Assembly (NCBI GenBank): GCA_000403475.2
Contig: KE159796.1
Span: 251,570 to 315,569 of the forward strand
DNA length: 64,000 bases
DNA from: Lachnospiraceae bacterium MD308
Lineage (GTDB): Bacteria; Bacillota; Clostridia; Lachnospirales; Lachnospiraceae
Direction: 5' to 3'
A model generated the notes under the pieces. It saw only the letters and a program-made list of their open reading frames with translations, searched no databases and was not told the origin of the DNA. The position numbers and the translations under genes were made by a program. Of this stretch, positions 17,683 to 25,759 are shown piece after piece. Every line of letters begins with the position of its first letter. Position 1 is the first letter of the stretch.

Positions 17683-19762
17683 GCTTGCGGTAAGAAATGT
17701 GAGACGCTCGGCCAGGGATTACCTGGTGTACGTCCTCACCATGACTTTTGTGACGGCGCTGATGTTCGCTTTTAACAGCATCATCTTTTCACCGGATATC
17801 AGGCAGCGGGTTGACCAGGTGGAGATTATGGCGGTGCTTGTGGGGCTTGCTACATTTTTCATCGTGATCATCGTGGCGTGGCTTATTAACTACATGGTGC
17901 GGTTTATGCTTGAAAAGCGGAGCAAAGAATTTGGGACATACCTGCTTTTGGGGCTGAAAAAGAAGGAGATCTCAAGGCTGTACATGCGGGAAAATATGCT
18001 GATGGGCGCGGGGGCGTTCGGCGCGGGGCTCCTGTTTGGGGTACTGCTGCAGCAGATTCTCATGGCGGTGCTGTACACGATGATACAGACGGATTACGAG
18101 GTGCATCTGGAGTTTAACTTATGGTGTGTCCTGACTACGGCGGGGTGCTACGGAGGCTGTTATCTTTTGGCGCTTTTCCGGTGCAAGGGCAGATTTAAGA
18201 AGATGAATATCTGCGACCTGATGAGCGCGGGCAGCAGAAATGAGGAGGTGAGGGAATCCCATGAGCGGGCAAAGCGATGGCTTTTGCCGTTGTCTTTAGT
18301 ATTTCTCTTTCTGTTCGGCCTGCAGCTGTTCTTCGGCGGGCTTTTCGGCGGGTGGAACGGCGGAACGATCCTGGGGTTTCTCATAGGGCTGGTGCTGACC
18401 ATTTACCTTTTTTATACCGGACTTGCGTCTTCCATCGTGTGCTATATCCGGGGGGAGGGAGAGGGCGTTTATAAGGGGCAGAATTTGTTTCTGTTAAGGC
18501 AGCTTTCCTCGAAGATCAAGACGATGCGGTTTACTATGGGAACGATAACGGCGCTTTTTATGCTGGCATTTTTAGGCAGTACGGTGGCGATGATGTTTGG
18601 CGATTACCAGAATAAGGTGTTAGAGGAGAAGTTTCCTTTTGACGTGCAGGTGTACAGCGGAAATGTGGAGGACGATTTCAGGGAAGAGCTTGCGGTGATT
18701 GAAAAGGAGTCCCGGATAAAGGAGGCTTACCGTTACCGCATCTACACGGACAAAACGGCGCAGATGAATACGTGGCTCTATACCCATCTGCGGGAGTTTG
18801 GCAATATGTATGTTACGCGGGATGGAGAGCCGGATTGGAAGGCGCTTGCCGCGCGGGATGACGGGTGTTACTGTGAGTTTGACACGTATATGCTGCTTTC
18901 GGATTACAACCATCTGCGGGAAATGCTGGGGTACGGCAAGGTTTCCCTGGAGGAAAATGAATATGCCGTCCATATAAAGAAAAGGGTACTGGGGGAGACT
19001 GGAGATTTCTCAGGGCAGCTTAATGTGAGGGGAAAGGCGGGAGAGCTTTCGTTTTCACGATATTATACAGAGCCTTTCTCACAGGACGGGCACAACGGCG
19101 GCGATTACGTGATCGTGGTGCCGGATGGCGCCTGTGAGCTCACGCCCTACTATGCGGAGCTTGCGGCGGACATCGAGGGGGAGGCTTTAGAAGGGCTTGA
19201 CGGACGGCTGGATGCGCTGGATAAGAAGGACGTATACAGCTATCTGGACTGGGGGGAGGACGAAGAGGAGCGGTCCGGCCCTAATAATTCCTGCTGCGGC
19301 TCTGACTCTATTGTCTCTTATGCGGCGGTGAACCTTGTGAGGGACAATGTGATCCCGGAGGTGAAATATATGCTTTCTTCGATTGTATTTCCCTGCTTTT
19401 ATATCGGGCTTGTGTTCGTGTGCGTGGCCCTTACGGTACTGTCAGTGCAGCAGTTAAGCGATTCGGCTAAGTACAGGTTCCGCTATGGGGTGCTGGGAAA
19501 GCTGGGCCTTAGCAGGCGGGAGGTGGCAGGCGTCATCAGAAGGCAGCTTATGGCATATTACCTGTGCCCGGCGCTTTTCGCGGCGGCGATTGCGGGGATT
19601 ATTGCGCTCTTTATCAGCAGGAAGTTTATCTTTTACACAGGGGTGGAGACAGGGGTTTTTCAGTATTTCGGAATTTCGTTTTTGCTGTTTTTCGGGATCT
19701 ATGTGCTGTATTTCCTGACGACCTATGTGCAGTTTCGGCAGAATGTGGAGAGCGGGGATTGA
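17672..19762 (+). CDS. BceB-type FtsX-domain permease
   Basis: The roughly 696-residue permease has about ten membrane helices and one large extracytoplasmic domain (roughly residues 315-550) between helices 7 and 8. This is the BceB layout, in which the large loop recognises lipid II-cycle peptide antibiotics. The FtsX motif region is at the N-terminus (LGKLAVRNVRRSARDYLVY). A GTG at 17660 is in frame, but ATG at 17672 is 7 bases after GGGAGGTGAG and is preferred. It overlaps the ATPase gene. It likely signals to the short kinase at 13842. Confidence 0.9.
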   Translation: MLGKLAVRNVRRSARDYLVYVLTMTFVTALMFAFNSIIFSPDIRQRVDQVEIMAVLVGLATFFIVIIVAWLINYMVRFMLEKRSKEFGTYLLLGLKKKEISRLYMRENMLMGAGAFGAGLLFGVLLQQILMAVLYTMIQTDYEVHLEFNLWCVLTTAGCYGGCYLLALFRCKGRFKKMNICDLMSAGSRNEEVRESHERAKRWLLPLSLVFLFLFGLQLFFGGLFGGWNGGTILGFLIGLVLTIYLFYTGLASSIVCYIRGEGEGVYKGQNLFLLRQLSSKIKTMRFTMGTITALFMLAFLGSTVAMMFGDYQNKVLEEKFPFDVQVYSGNVEDDFREELAVIEKESRIKEAYRYRIYTDKTAQMNTWLYTHLREFGNMYVTRDGEPDWKALAARDDGCYCEFDTYMLLSDYNHLREMLGYGKVSLEENEYAVHIKKRVLGETGDFSGQLNVRGKAGELSFSRYYTEPFSQDGHNGGDYVIVVPDGACELTPYYAELAADIEGEALEGLDGRLDALDKKDVYSYLDWGEDEEERSGPNNSCCGSDSIVSYAAVNLVRDNVIPEVKYMLSSIVFPCFYIGLVFVCVALTVLSVQQLSDSAKYRFRYGVLGKLGLSRREVAGVIRRQLMAYYLCPALFAAAIAGIIALFISRKFIFYTGVETGVFQYFGISFLLFFGIYVLYFLTTYVQFRQNVESGD

Positions 19763-19785
19763 CAGAGTATACACGTTGTGGATAA

Positions 19786-19822
19786 GGAGACGTTCAATAG
19801 AGTCTGGGGATTGGACGTCTCC
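19786..19822. terminator. Strong hairpin between convergent permease and rpoN genes
   Basis: GGAGACGTTCAAT (19786-19798) and ATTGGACGTCTCC (19810-19822) form a 13-bp stem with one G-T pair. No good T-run follows on either strand, but the position between two convergent genes suggests a bidirectional transcription or mRNA-end barrier. Confidence 0.5.
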
Positions 19823-19838
19823 CGGGGTTTTCACAGCT

Positions 19839-21134
19839 TTATTTTGAGGGAAGATGTGGGGAGTCGTGTCTTTTTCTTTGGGCAGCGGAAGGAATCTGCA
19901 TCTGTGCCCTATATTTTGCTACGGTCCGTCTTGCGATGGAGTATCCGCAGGAGGAAAGCTGGTTTGCGATATCCGGATCGGATAAGGGGTGCAGCGTATC
20001 TTCCGAATCTATCAGTTTTCGCATTAATTGCTGCATTTTTTGGGATGAGATTTTTTCATCGGAATTTCCCTGGGATAATCCGGAGGAGAAGATCGAGTGG
20101 AGAGGAATGACACCGTGACAGCATTCAATGTATTTGTTTTTGACTGCCCGGCTTACTGTTGAAACATTCAGGTTTACTGCATCTGCAATATCGCTTAAGG
20201 TCATAGGTTTTACACATGCTTTTCCGGTTTGGAAATATTCTGGCTGCCGACGGACAATTTCGGAGACGCACAGGAATAACGTTTTGTTACGTTGTGTGAT
20301 GCCGCTGATTAAAGATTGTGCCTGCTTTAAGCAATCATTTAGATAGCGGCTCACTTCCGGGTCGGAGGTTTCCTTTAACATGTGTGAATATGTGCCGTTG
20401 ATCTTGATTTCCGGAATCGAGGGATCTCCTATGGTTATGGAGAAACCTGAGTCTTCTATATCGACGCGTGCATCGGGGACGATATAGATGGTGTCTGAAT
20501 CACCAAAGCCGGCTCCGGGTTTGGGATTGAGAGACCGGATCATGCGTACTGCTTCACTTGCTTTTTCGGCGGAGATGCCAAGGGCATCGGCGAGCCGGGA
20601 CACCTGATTGTGAGACAGATAGGACAGATACGTGTCAGATTCGAGAATCTGATATACGGTCTGTGGCAGATTCATTCGTTGTGCCTGTAAAAGCAGGCAT
20701 TCTCTGTAATCGATGGCGCCGATTCCTGCCGGCTCTAAGCTCTGGATGATTTTGACGGCGGCATGGACTTTATCAGGCTCGATATGATACGTCTTGCTGA
20801 TATTTTGCGGAGAATCTTCTAACCGGCCGTTATCGTCCATGTTGAGAATCAGATACTTAACGAGCGGAAGAAGGTCTGAGGGAATCCGACTTTCCTCTAA
20901 TTGGTCAAATAAATGCTCGCAGAGAGAAGATGTGCAGGGGGCGGCATAAATAGCGGGGTTAAAGGATGGATGCCTGCCTGTGTATGATTCTTCGAGCACG
21001 GGGTTTCTCTGAAGCTCCAGTTCGATTTTTTCTTTCAGTGATATGGAATCCATCTGTAAAATCTGTAAGGATTGCTGCATGTGCGTCGTAAGTGATAATT
21101 TTTGTTTTTGTGAAATAGAGATTTTCAGTGGCAT
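19839..21134 (-). CDS. rpoN: RNA polymerase sigma-54 factor
   Basis: The 431-residue protein has the Gln/Leu-rich region I (ISISQKQKLSLTTHMQQSLQ) that inhibits open-complex formation until an activator acts, a core-binding middle, a helix-turn-helix, and the RpoN box ARRTVAKYRA (about 401-410) that reads the -24 element. Start at 21134 is chosen over the frame opening at 21158 because a GGAG site lies just upstream and MPLKIS fits the family. It is downstream of and co-oriented with the permease and deaminase genes, next to a sigma-54 activator gene and two -24/-12 promoters. Confidence 0.95.
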   Translation of the reverse strand: MPLKISISQKQKLSLTTHMQQSLQILQMDSISLKEKIELELQRNPVLEESYTGRHPSFNPAIYAAPCTSSLCEHLFDQLEESRIPSDLLPLVKYLILNMDDNGRLEDSPQNISKTYHIEPDKVHAAVKIIQSLEPAGIGAIDYRECLLLQAQRMNLPQTVYQILESDTYLSYLSHNQVSRLADALGISAEKASEAVRMIRSLNPKPGAGFGDSDTIYIVPDARVDIEDSGFSITIGDPSIPEIKINGTYSHMLKETSDPEVSRYLNDCLKQAQSLISGITQRNKTLFLCVSEIVRRQPEYFQTGKACVKPMTLSDIADAVNLNVSTVSRAVKNKYIECCHGVIPLHSIFSSGLSQGNSDEKISSQKMQQLMRKLIDSEDTLHPLSDPDIANQLSSCGYSIARRTVAKYRAQMQIPSAAQRKRHDSPHLPSK

Positions 21135-21173
21135 GACGACTCCTTTATTTTTTAACAAAAATCAGAAATAGCG

Positions 21174-21207
21174 TGTCCTCCAAATAGGCCGAATGATTTG
21201 GAGGACA
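21174..21207 (-). terminator. 12-bp hairpin between the deaminase gene and rpoN
   Basis: TGTCCTCCAAAT (21174-21185) and ATTTGGAGGACA (21196-21207) are exact complements around a 10-base loop. On the minus strand a T-rich stretch follows after about 8 bases. It may terminate the catabolic transcript partially, letting a share read into rpoN. Confidence 0.6.
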
Positions 21208-21221
21208 TCGTAGCAGGCTGT

Positions 21222-22496
21222 TTATTTTTCTACAGTGTAGTTTACTTTTACGGCAGAATCGTTATTGTATATCGTTACATTTTCTGGCTGACGCTTCATG
21301 ATGACAATGCCGTTTCGGATAGAAAATTCCGGTTTTACATGTCGGCGTATCAGGTCATAAGTATCATCGGCGGGAACGATAAGAAGGTTTGCTGTTTTTC
21401 CTTCCTCAATTCCGTAGTCATTTTCCCGGTTAAGTGTCCTTGCACCGTTTTTTGTGATCAGATCAAGAGAATCCTGTATCTGCTGATATCCGGTCAGATG
21501 ACTTACATGGATTCCCATATTCAAGACGTCCAGCATATCCCCTACGCCTAAGGGATAGAACGGTTCCATAATATCATCACAGCCCATGCTTACATTGATA
21601 TGATTGGCCAGCAGTTCATCCACCCGGGTGATTCCCCGGCGCTTCGGATAGCTGTCGTAACGTCCCTGCAGATGAATGTTGATCGTTGCATTGGATATAA
21701 TATTGATCTGTGAACGTTCAAGGACTCCCATGAGTTTGAAGGCATAGGCGTTGTTGTAGGAACCCATGGCTGTGGTATGGCTTGCGGTGACTTTGCCGAA
21801 CATTTCCCGCTTCCAGGCCTGGTGTGCTACCTGTTCGATGGCGCGGGATTGCGGGTCGTCTGTCTCGTCGCAGTGGACGTCTACCAGCTTGTCATATTTT
21901 TCTGCCAAGTCAAAGCAGTGATACAGGGAAGCTACCAGATCTTCTCGCGTGTCCTCATAGTGTGGGATTGCACCTACGGCATCGACCCCCATCTTGACCG
22001 TCTCTTCTAGTAGTTTGTCTCCATTTGGGAAATTATAAACTCCGTGTTGTGGAAATGCTACGATTTGCAGATCCACAAGATGTTTCACTTCGTCTTTTAA
22101 TTCAAGCAAAGCTTCCGCAGATACATGTCCAGGCTCGTCACTGTTTACATGAGTGCGGATGAACTGTGTGCCATGAGCAATCTCCCAGTCAAGTACGTGG
22201 CGTGCACGACGCTTTACGTCCTCCTTCGTAAGTGTTTTCTTTCGCTCACTCCAGATGCTGATCCCCTCGAAAAGAGTACCGCTCATATTGTAGCGAGGCT
22301 CTCCGTAAGTACATACATAGTCCAGATGTACGTGTGAATCTACATAGGGCGGAATGACCATTTTTCCGGATGCGTCGATGATTTCTTCCCCGTTGGCAGC
22401 TTCAAGCCGGGCTTCGATTTTACTGAATTTTCCATTTTCGATGAGAATGTCCCATTTCCCTTCACGTCCGCGGATATTTGCATTTTTAATTAACAT
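21222..22496 (-). CDS. CodA-type amidohydrolase (cytosine/creatinine deaminase family)
   Basis: The 424-residue TIM-barrel amidohydrolase closely follows cytosine deaminase. Metal ligands are H55 and H57 (VDSHVHLD), H208 (DVHCDETDD, with E211) and D307. H240 lies in TASHTTAMGSYN, and the substrate-contacting glutamine Q150 is in FPQHG. In Escherichia coli CodA the ligand motif reads GHDD; here it is GCDD (305-308), a change beside the active site. Bacterial creatinine deaminases belong to this same family. The neighbouring hydantoinase and carbamoylase make creatinine to 1-methylhydantoin as plausible as cytosine to uracil. RBS is AGGAGG. Confidence 0.85.
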   Translation of the reverse strand: MLIKNANIRGREGKWDILIENGKFSKIEARLEAANGEEIIDASGKMVIPPYVDSHVHLDYVCTYGEPRYNMSGTLFEGISIWSERKKTLTKEDVKRRARHVLDWEIAHGTQFIRTHVNSDEPGHVSAEALLELKDEVKHLVDLQIVAFPQHGVYNFPNGDKLLEETVKMGVDAVGAIPHYEDTREDLVASLYHCFDLAEKYDKLVDVHCDETDDPQSRAIEQVAHQAWKREMFGKVTASHTTAMGSYNNAYAFKLMGVLERSQINIISNATINIHLQGRYDSYPKRRGITRVDELLANHINVSMGCDDIMEPFYPLGVGDMLDVLNMGIHVSHLTGYQQIQDSLDLITKNGARTLNRENDYGIEEGKTANLLIVPADDTYDLIRRHVKPEFSIRNGIVIMKRQPENVTIYNNDSAVKVNYTVEK

Positions 22497-22520
22497 ATTA
22501 AAACCTCCTGAATTATATTG

Positions 22521-23897
22521 TTATTGAATTTCTTGTGTCATGACTGGCATTTTTGCTGTAAATGCTTTTGCTGCAAAGTAATAGGCGATAGCGGCGATAG
22601 GCGTGGCGATGAAAAAGCTGTTGTCAAAATCAACAAAATAACCGATCATGCCTGATGCGATGTAAATAAGCACTGCAACAATATTGATTCCGTACCAATA
22701 ATAATATTTGCCTTTTTTCTTATATAGTTCCGGTACATTGTATTCACGCTTGCGGAACAGAAAATAATCTACAAGCATAATGGCAATCGCAGGACCGGTG
22801 AATACGGTAAACAAATTCATTACAAAATCAAAGTAATCATAGTAAGCCCATGGCTGGCAGATTACTGCCAGAACAGCCACAAGGATGATGCCCATCTTAA
22901 ACTTAAGCTTTGGAATAAAATCACAGGCAACGTAAGCACTTGGCATAAGGTTGGCAGAAGTATTTGTCGAAAACTGGGCAACAACAATAAATAAATCTAC
23001 AATGATGGCCAGCAGTTTGGATTTCTGCATTAATAATTCTGAGAATACAACGATTACATCTGTACGGCCGCTTAATACAACGGCGCAATTTCCAAGCAGG
23101 CAGAAAAATGTGAGGAAAGGGATGACCCCAATCAGTGTTGCTGCCGCATATTTTTTGTTCATACCCGTCCAGGTTTTTTGATCCGTGTCTGCGATACAAT
23201 CACGGGTGTAGTCATTATTGCCCATGGAACACATAATGAAGATGCCGATGGCCACAGAGATGCCGTATAACCAGCTCTTAGAGCCTGCATTAGTGCCGCC
23301 CATGTTCATCAGTTCACCCATGGAAACGTGATAAGTGTCATACAGCAGATAAGCAAGATACAGGCCGATGACAAGCAAGAGCGGTGCTACAAGCTTGGTA
23401 AAGCGTTCGATTCCCTTTAGTCCGAACATAGTAAGTACCACTAGAAGGATGATATTTAGAGCCAGGGCGACATTAATATTATCAAATCCGAATAACATTT
23501 TGAACAATTCATTCAATGCCTGAGAACTGACATACGCATTTGTTCCGAAAAAAATGACACTCGGAAAGGCACGAATAAAAGAGGGGAGCTTTGCACCGGT
23601 TTCCCCGAAAGCGGCTACAGTCGCCTTGGCAAAACATAATCCATGCTTCAATCCGATGTCCTGCATGCCGATTGCTGCGAATGCTGTAATCGCAGAGCCT
23701 ATGATATAGATGACGAGTAATTGTTTAATGGTAAAATATCCGGGCATTGCAGCAAAAACAGCAAATCCTGTTAATTGTACAACGATTCCGAACCAGATAA
23801 TCCCTAGCCCGAACGGTTTGATTGTCCGGTCTTCGGTACGCACAGGTTTTAATGTTTCGTTATACTGCTGCATGACATCTTGGTTATTATTGGTCAT
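22521..23897 (-). CDS. NCS1-family nucleobase/hydantoin/allantoin permease
   Basis: The 458-residue permease has about twelve hydrophobic helices and the NCS1 features of a long N-terminal helix pair and polar breaks (IIWFGIVVQLTGF; MCSMGNNDYTRD; AQFSTNTSANLMPS). Members import cytosine, uracil, allantoin or hydantoins with Na+ or H+. The sequence does not fix the substrate. ATG at 23897 is chosen because AAAAAGGAGGT lies 7 bases upstream; the frame is open to 23939. The deaminase follows 24 bases downstream, so import and deamination are coupled. A -24/-12 promoter lies at 24050-24063. Confidence 0.85.
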   Translation of the reverse strand: MTNNNQDVMQQYNETLKPVRTEDRTIKPFGLGIIWFGIVVQLTGFAVFAAMPGYFTIKQLLVIYIIGSAITAFAAIGMQDIGLKHGLCFAKATVAAFGETGAKLPSFIRAFPSVIFFGTNAYVSSQALNELFKMLFGFDNINVALALNIILLVVLTMFGLKGIERFTKLVAPLLLVIGLYLAYLLYDTYHVSMGELMNMGGTNAGSKSWLYGISVAIGIFIMCSMGNNDYTRDCIADTDQKTWTGMNKKYAAATLIGVIPFLTFFCLLGNCAVVLSGRTDVIVVFSELLMQKSKLLAIIVDLFIVVAQFSTNTSANLMPSAYVACDFIPKLKFKMGIILVAVLAVICQPWAYYDYFDFVMNLFTVFTGPAIAIMLVDYFLFRKREYNVPELYKKKGKYYYWYGINIVAVLIYIASGMIGYFVDFDNSFFIATPIAAIAYYFAAKAFTAKMPVMTQEIQ

Positions 23898-23968
23898 ATA
23901 AAATACCTCCTTTTTAAGTTTCTTTATAATAGTTTTCACCGATGTTTCCTTCTCTGATGAGATGTTTT

Positions 23969-23998
23969 GAGCATGTGTGTTCCGGAACGTAAGTGCTC
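23969..23998 (-). other. Structured stretch in the permease 5' leader
   Basis: GAGCA and TGCTC (23969-23973, 23994-23998) enclose the palindrome GTTCCGGAAC. It lies in the roughly 140-base untranslated leader downstream of the sigma-54 promoter. I recognise no known riboswitch class here. Confidence 0.3.
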
Positions 23999-24049
23999 AG
24001 ACGATTATGGTCCTCCCAATCCTCTTTATTTGTCTTATCTATTATTCAA

Positions 24050-24063
24050 GCAAAAAACGTGCC
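24050..24063 (-). promoter_or_regulatory. Sigma-54 (-24/-12) promoter of the permease-deaminase operon
   Basis: On the minus strand the site reads GGCACGTTTTTTGC: GG and GC separated by exactly 10 bases, with the consensus CACG after GG and TTGC at -12. Transcription would start near 24038, about 140 bases before the permease ATG. Confidence 0.85.
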
Positions 24064-24082
24064 TGCATCTATAGGCAGAGAA

Positions 24083-24115
24083 GCCAAACGTCAGTTTTGT
24101 TGCGCGTGGTTTGGC
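24083..24115. repeat. GCCAAAC...GTTTGGC inverted repeat between the divergent genes
   Basis: GCCAAAC (24083-24089) and its exact complement GTTTGGC (24109-24115) are separated by 19 bases. They lie 20-52 bases upstream of the sigma-54 promoter and overlap the probable promoter of the activator gene. This could be a binding site for the activator or another regulator. Confidence 0.45.
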
Positions 24116-24137
24116 AAAGTGTTAGAATGGTTAGAAT
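24100..24137 (+). promoter_or_regulatory. Probable sigma-70-type promoter of the activator gene
   Basis: TTGCGC (24100-24105), a 17-base spacer and TAGAAT (24123-24128) form one candidate. TTGGCA (24111-24116) with TAGAAT (24132-24137) at 15 bases is another. The sequence does not decide between them. Confidence 0.4.
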
Positions 24138-24181
24138 AAAAATTACCTGAATAATAAAAGGAAATGGCTCTGGAGGTACTT

Positions 24182-25585
24182 ATGATGGAATACGTGAAGG
24201 AATATGACTTTCAATACTATAAAGAATCGTACCAGGAACACCAGGCGATTTTAGAGGTTGTGTGCGACCAGATTACCGTGGCAGACAAGAAAGGTGTATT
24301 TATCCGTGTCAGTGATTCGTGTGCTGACAATTTCGGTGTTCCAAAAGAGAATATCATCGGTCATTCCTGTTACGAATTGGAGAAAAAAGGGATTTTGAGC
24401 ATGTCGGTTACGTCAGAGGTATTGAAATCCAAGCGTGAGATGACGATTATACAGGAGACAAAGGCCGGCCGTCGACTGATGGTTACCGGGAAGCCGCTGT
24501 TCGATGAGAATGGACAGATCTGCCGTGTTATCAATGTATCTCACGATGTTACACTGGAGGATGAACTGCAGCGCCGGCTGCAGGAGACACAGAACCTTCT
24601 GGGTATTATCAAACAGCAGATACAGGAGGAGCATTTTGTCGATTCACCTTTGATATTGGGATGCAGCGAAGCGATGGGGGCGGTGTTTAAGATGATAAAA
24701 GCGGTCTCTCTGATAAATGTCACAATACTCTTACAGGGAGAGACCGGTGTCGGGAAAAGTGTATATGCCAACTATATCCATAAGCTGAGTCCTCAGAGAG
24801 AGCAGCCTTTTATACAGATTAACTGCGGGGCGGTTCCGGCTGATCTGATTGAATCAGAACTATTTGGCTATGCCCCGGGAGCTTTTACCGGAGCCAGCTC
24901 AAAAGGAAAATCGGGACTTCTGGCAGCAGCGAAAAAGGGGACGATTTTTCTCGACGAAATATCTGAGATGCCGCAGGCACTGCAGGTGAAGCTGCTGCAT
25001 ATTCTTCAGGAAAGAAAATACCTGCGCATCGGTGAAACTACAGCTAAACCTTTTACTGCCCGGGTGATTGCGGCTTCAAACAGAGATTTGAAGGAATTAG
25101 TAAAGCAGGGGCAATTCCGGGAGGATTTGTATTACCGGCTGAATGTCGTTCCGATCACAATTCCGCCGCTGCGGGAAAGAAGCGTTGACATTCCTCTGCT
25201 CACGACACATTTTCTCCAACAGGCGAATAATAAATATAATCTGCATAAGAAGATTTCCGAGCAGGCGGTCCGGAAGCTGCAGTCATATTACTGGCCGGGC
25301 AATGTCCGGGAACTGGAGAATACCATTGAACGGCTGACGGTGATTGCGGGAGGCGATGTGATCGATGTCAATGATCTTCACAGTATAATTCCTGAGATGG
25401 AATTTGGCATGAACGTTGATAATTCCGGAACAAAATTAAAGGATATTCTGGAAAATGTGGAGAGGGAAGTGTTAAAAAAAGCGTTAAGAGAGCAAAAGAC
25501 TACCAGGAAGATTGGTGAGAAGCTGGGCATTGACCAGTCAACGGTGGTAAAAAAGCTAAAAAAATATAATCTTCAGGCAAATTAA
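24182..25585 (+). CDS. Sigma-54-dependent transcriptional activator (PAS-AAA+-Fis)
   Basis: The 467-residue enhancer-binding protein has an N-terminal PAS sensor (about 22-125), an AAA+ domain with Walker A GETGVGKS (186-193), the sigma-54 contact loop GAFTGA (233-238) and a Fis-type helix-turn-helix at the C-terminus (RKIGEKLGIDQSTVVKKLKK). The PAS domain probably binds the inducer, so this is a one-component sensor. The frame is open from 24164, but GGAGGT at 24172-24177 points to ATG 24182 or 24185. It sits between two divergent gene pairs with -24/-12 promoters and probably controls both, through the dyads at 25605-25640 on the right arm. Confidence 0.92.
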   Translation: MMEYVKEYDFQYYKESYQEHQAILEVVCDQITVADKKGVFIRVSDSCADNFGVPKENIIGHSCYELEKKGILSMSVTSEVLKSKREMTIIQETKAGRRLMVTGKPLFDENGQICRVINVSHDVTLEDELQRRLQETQNLLGIIKQQIQEEHFVDSPLILGCSEAMGAVFKMIKAVSLINVTILLQGETGVGKSVYANYIHKLSPQREQPFIQINCGAVPADLIESELFGYAPGAFTGASSKGKSGLLAAAKKGTIFLDEISEMPQALQVKLLHILQERKYLRIGETTAKPFTARVIAASNRDLKELVKQGQFREDLYYRLNVVPITIPPLRERSVDIPLLTTHFLQQANNKYNLHKKISEQAVRKLQSYYWPGNVRELENTIERLTVIAGGDVIDVNDLHSIIPEMEFGMNVDNSGTKLKDILENVEREVLKKALREQKTTRKIGEKLGIDQSTVVKKLKKYNLQAN

Positions 25586-25604
25586 TTTTTTCAGAGTGTG
25601 TGCT

Positions 25605-25640
25605 GATGATAAATGTCATCTATTGATGATGTTTGTCATC
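25605..25640. promoter_or_regulatory. Twin-dyad upstream activator sequence
   Basis: Two near-identical dyads, GATGATAAATGTCATC (25605-25620) and GATGATGTTTGTCATC (25625-25640), share arms GATGA and TCATC and are spaced 20 bases centre to centre, two helical turns. They lie about 62 bases upstream of the -24 element at 25702, a typical enhancer position for a Fis-type activator. Binding by the adjacent activator is inferred. Confidence 0.75.
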
Positions 25641-25701
25641 AGTATTTTTTTGGAGAGATATCAGACAGTGAAAATAAAGTGATATTGATGAAAAATAGTC
25701 A

Positions 25702-25715
25702 GGTATGGTTTTTGC
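25702..25715 (+). promoter_or_regulatory. Sigma-54 (-24/-12) promoter of the carbamoylase-hydantoinase operon
   Basis: GGTATGGTTTTTGC places GG (25702-25703) and GC (25714-25715) exactly 10 bases apart, with TTGC at -12. The CAC after GG is weaker (TAT) than in the left-arm promoter. Transcription would start near 25727, about 33 bases before the TTG start. Confidence 0.75.
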
Positions 25716-25759
25716 TTAAATATTAATATAAGAAAATATCATTACGGAGGTGTTGCTAT

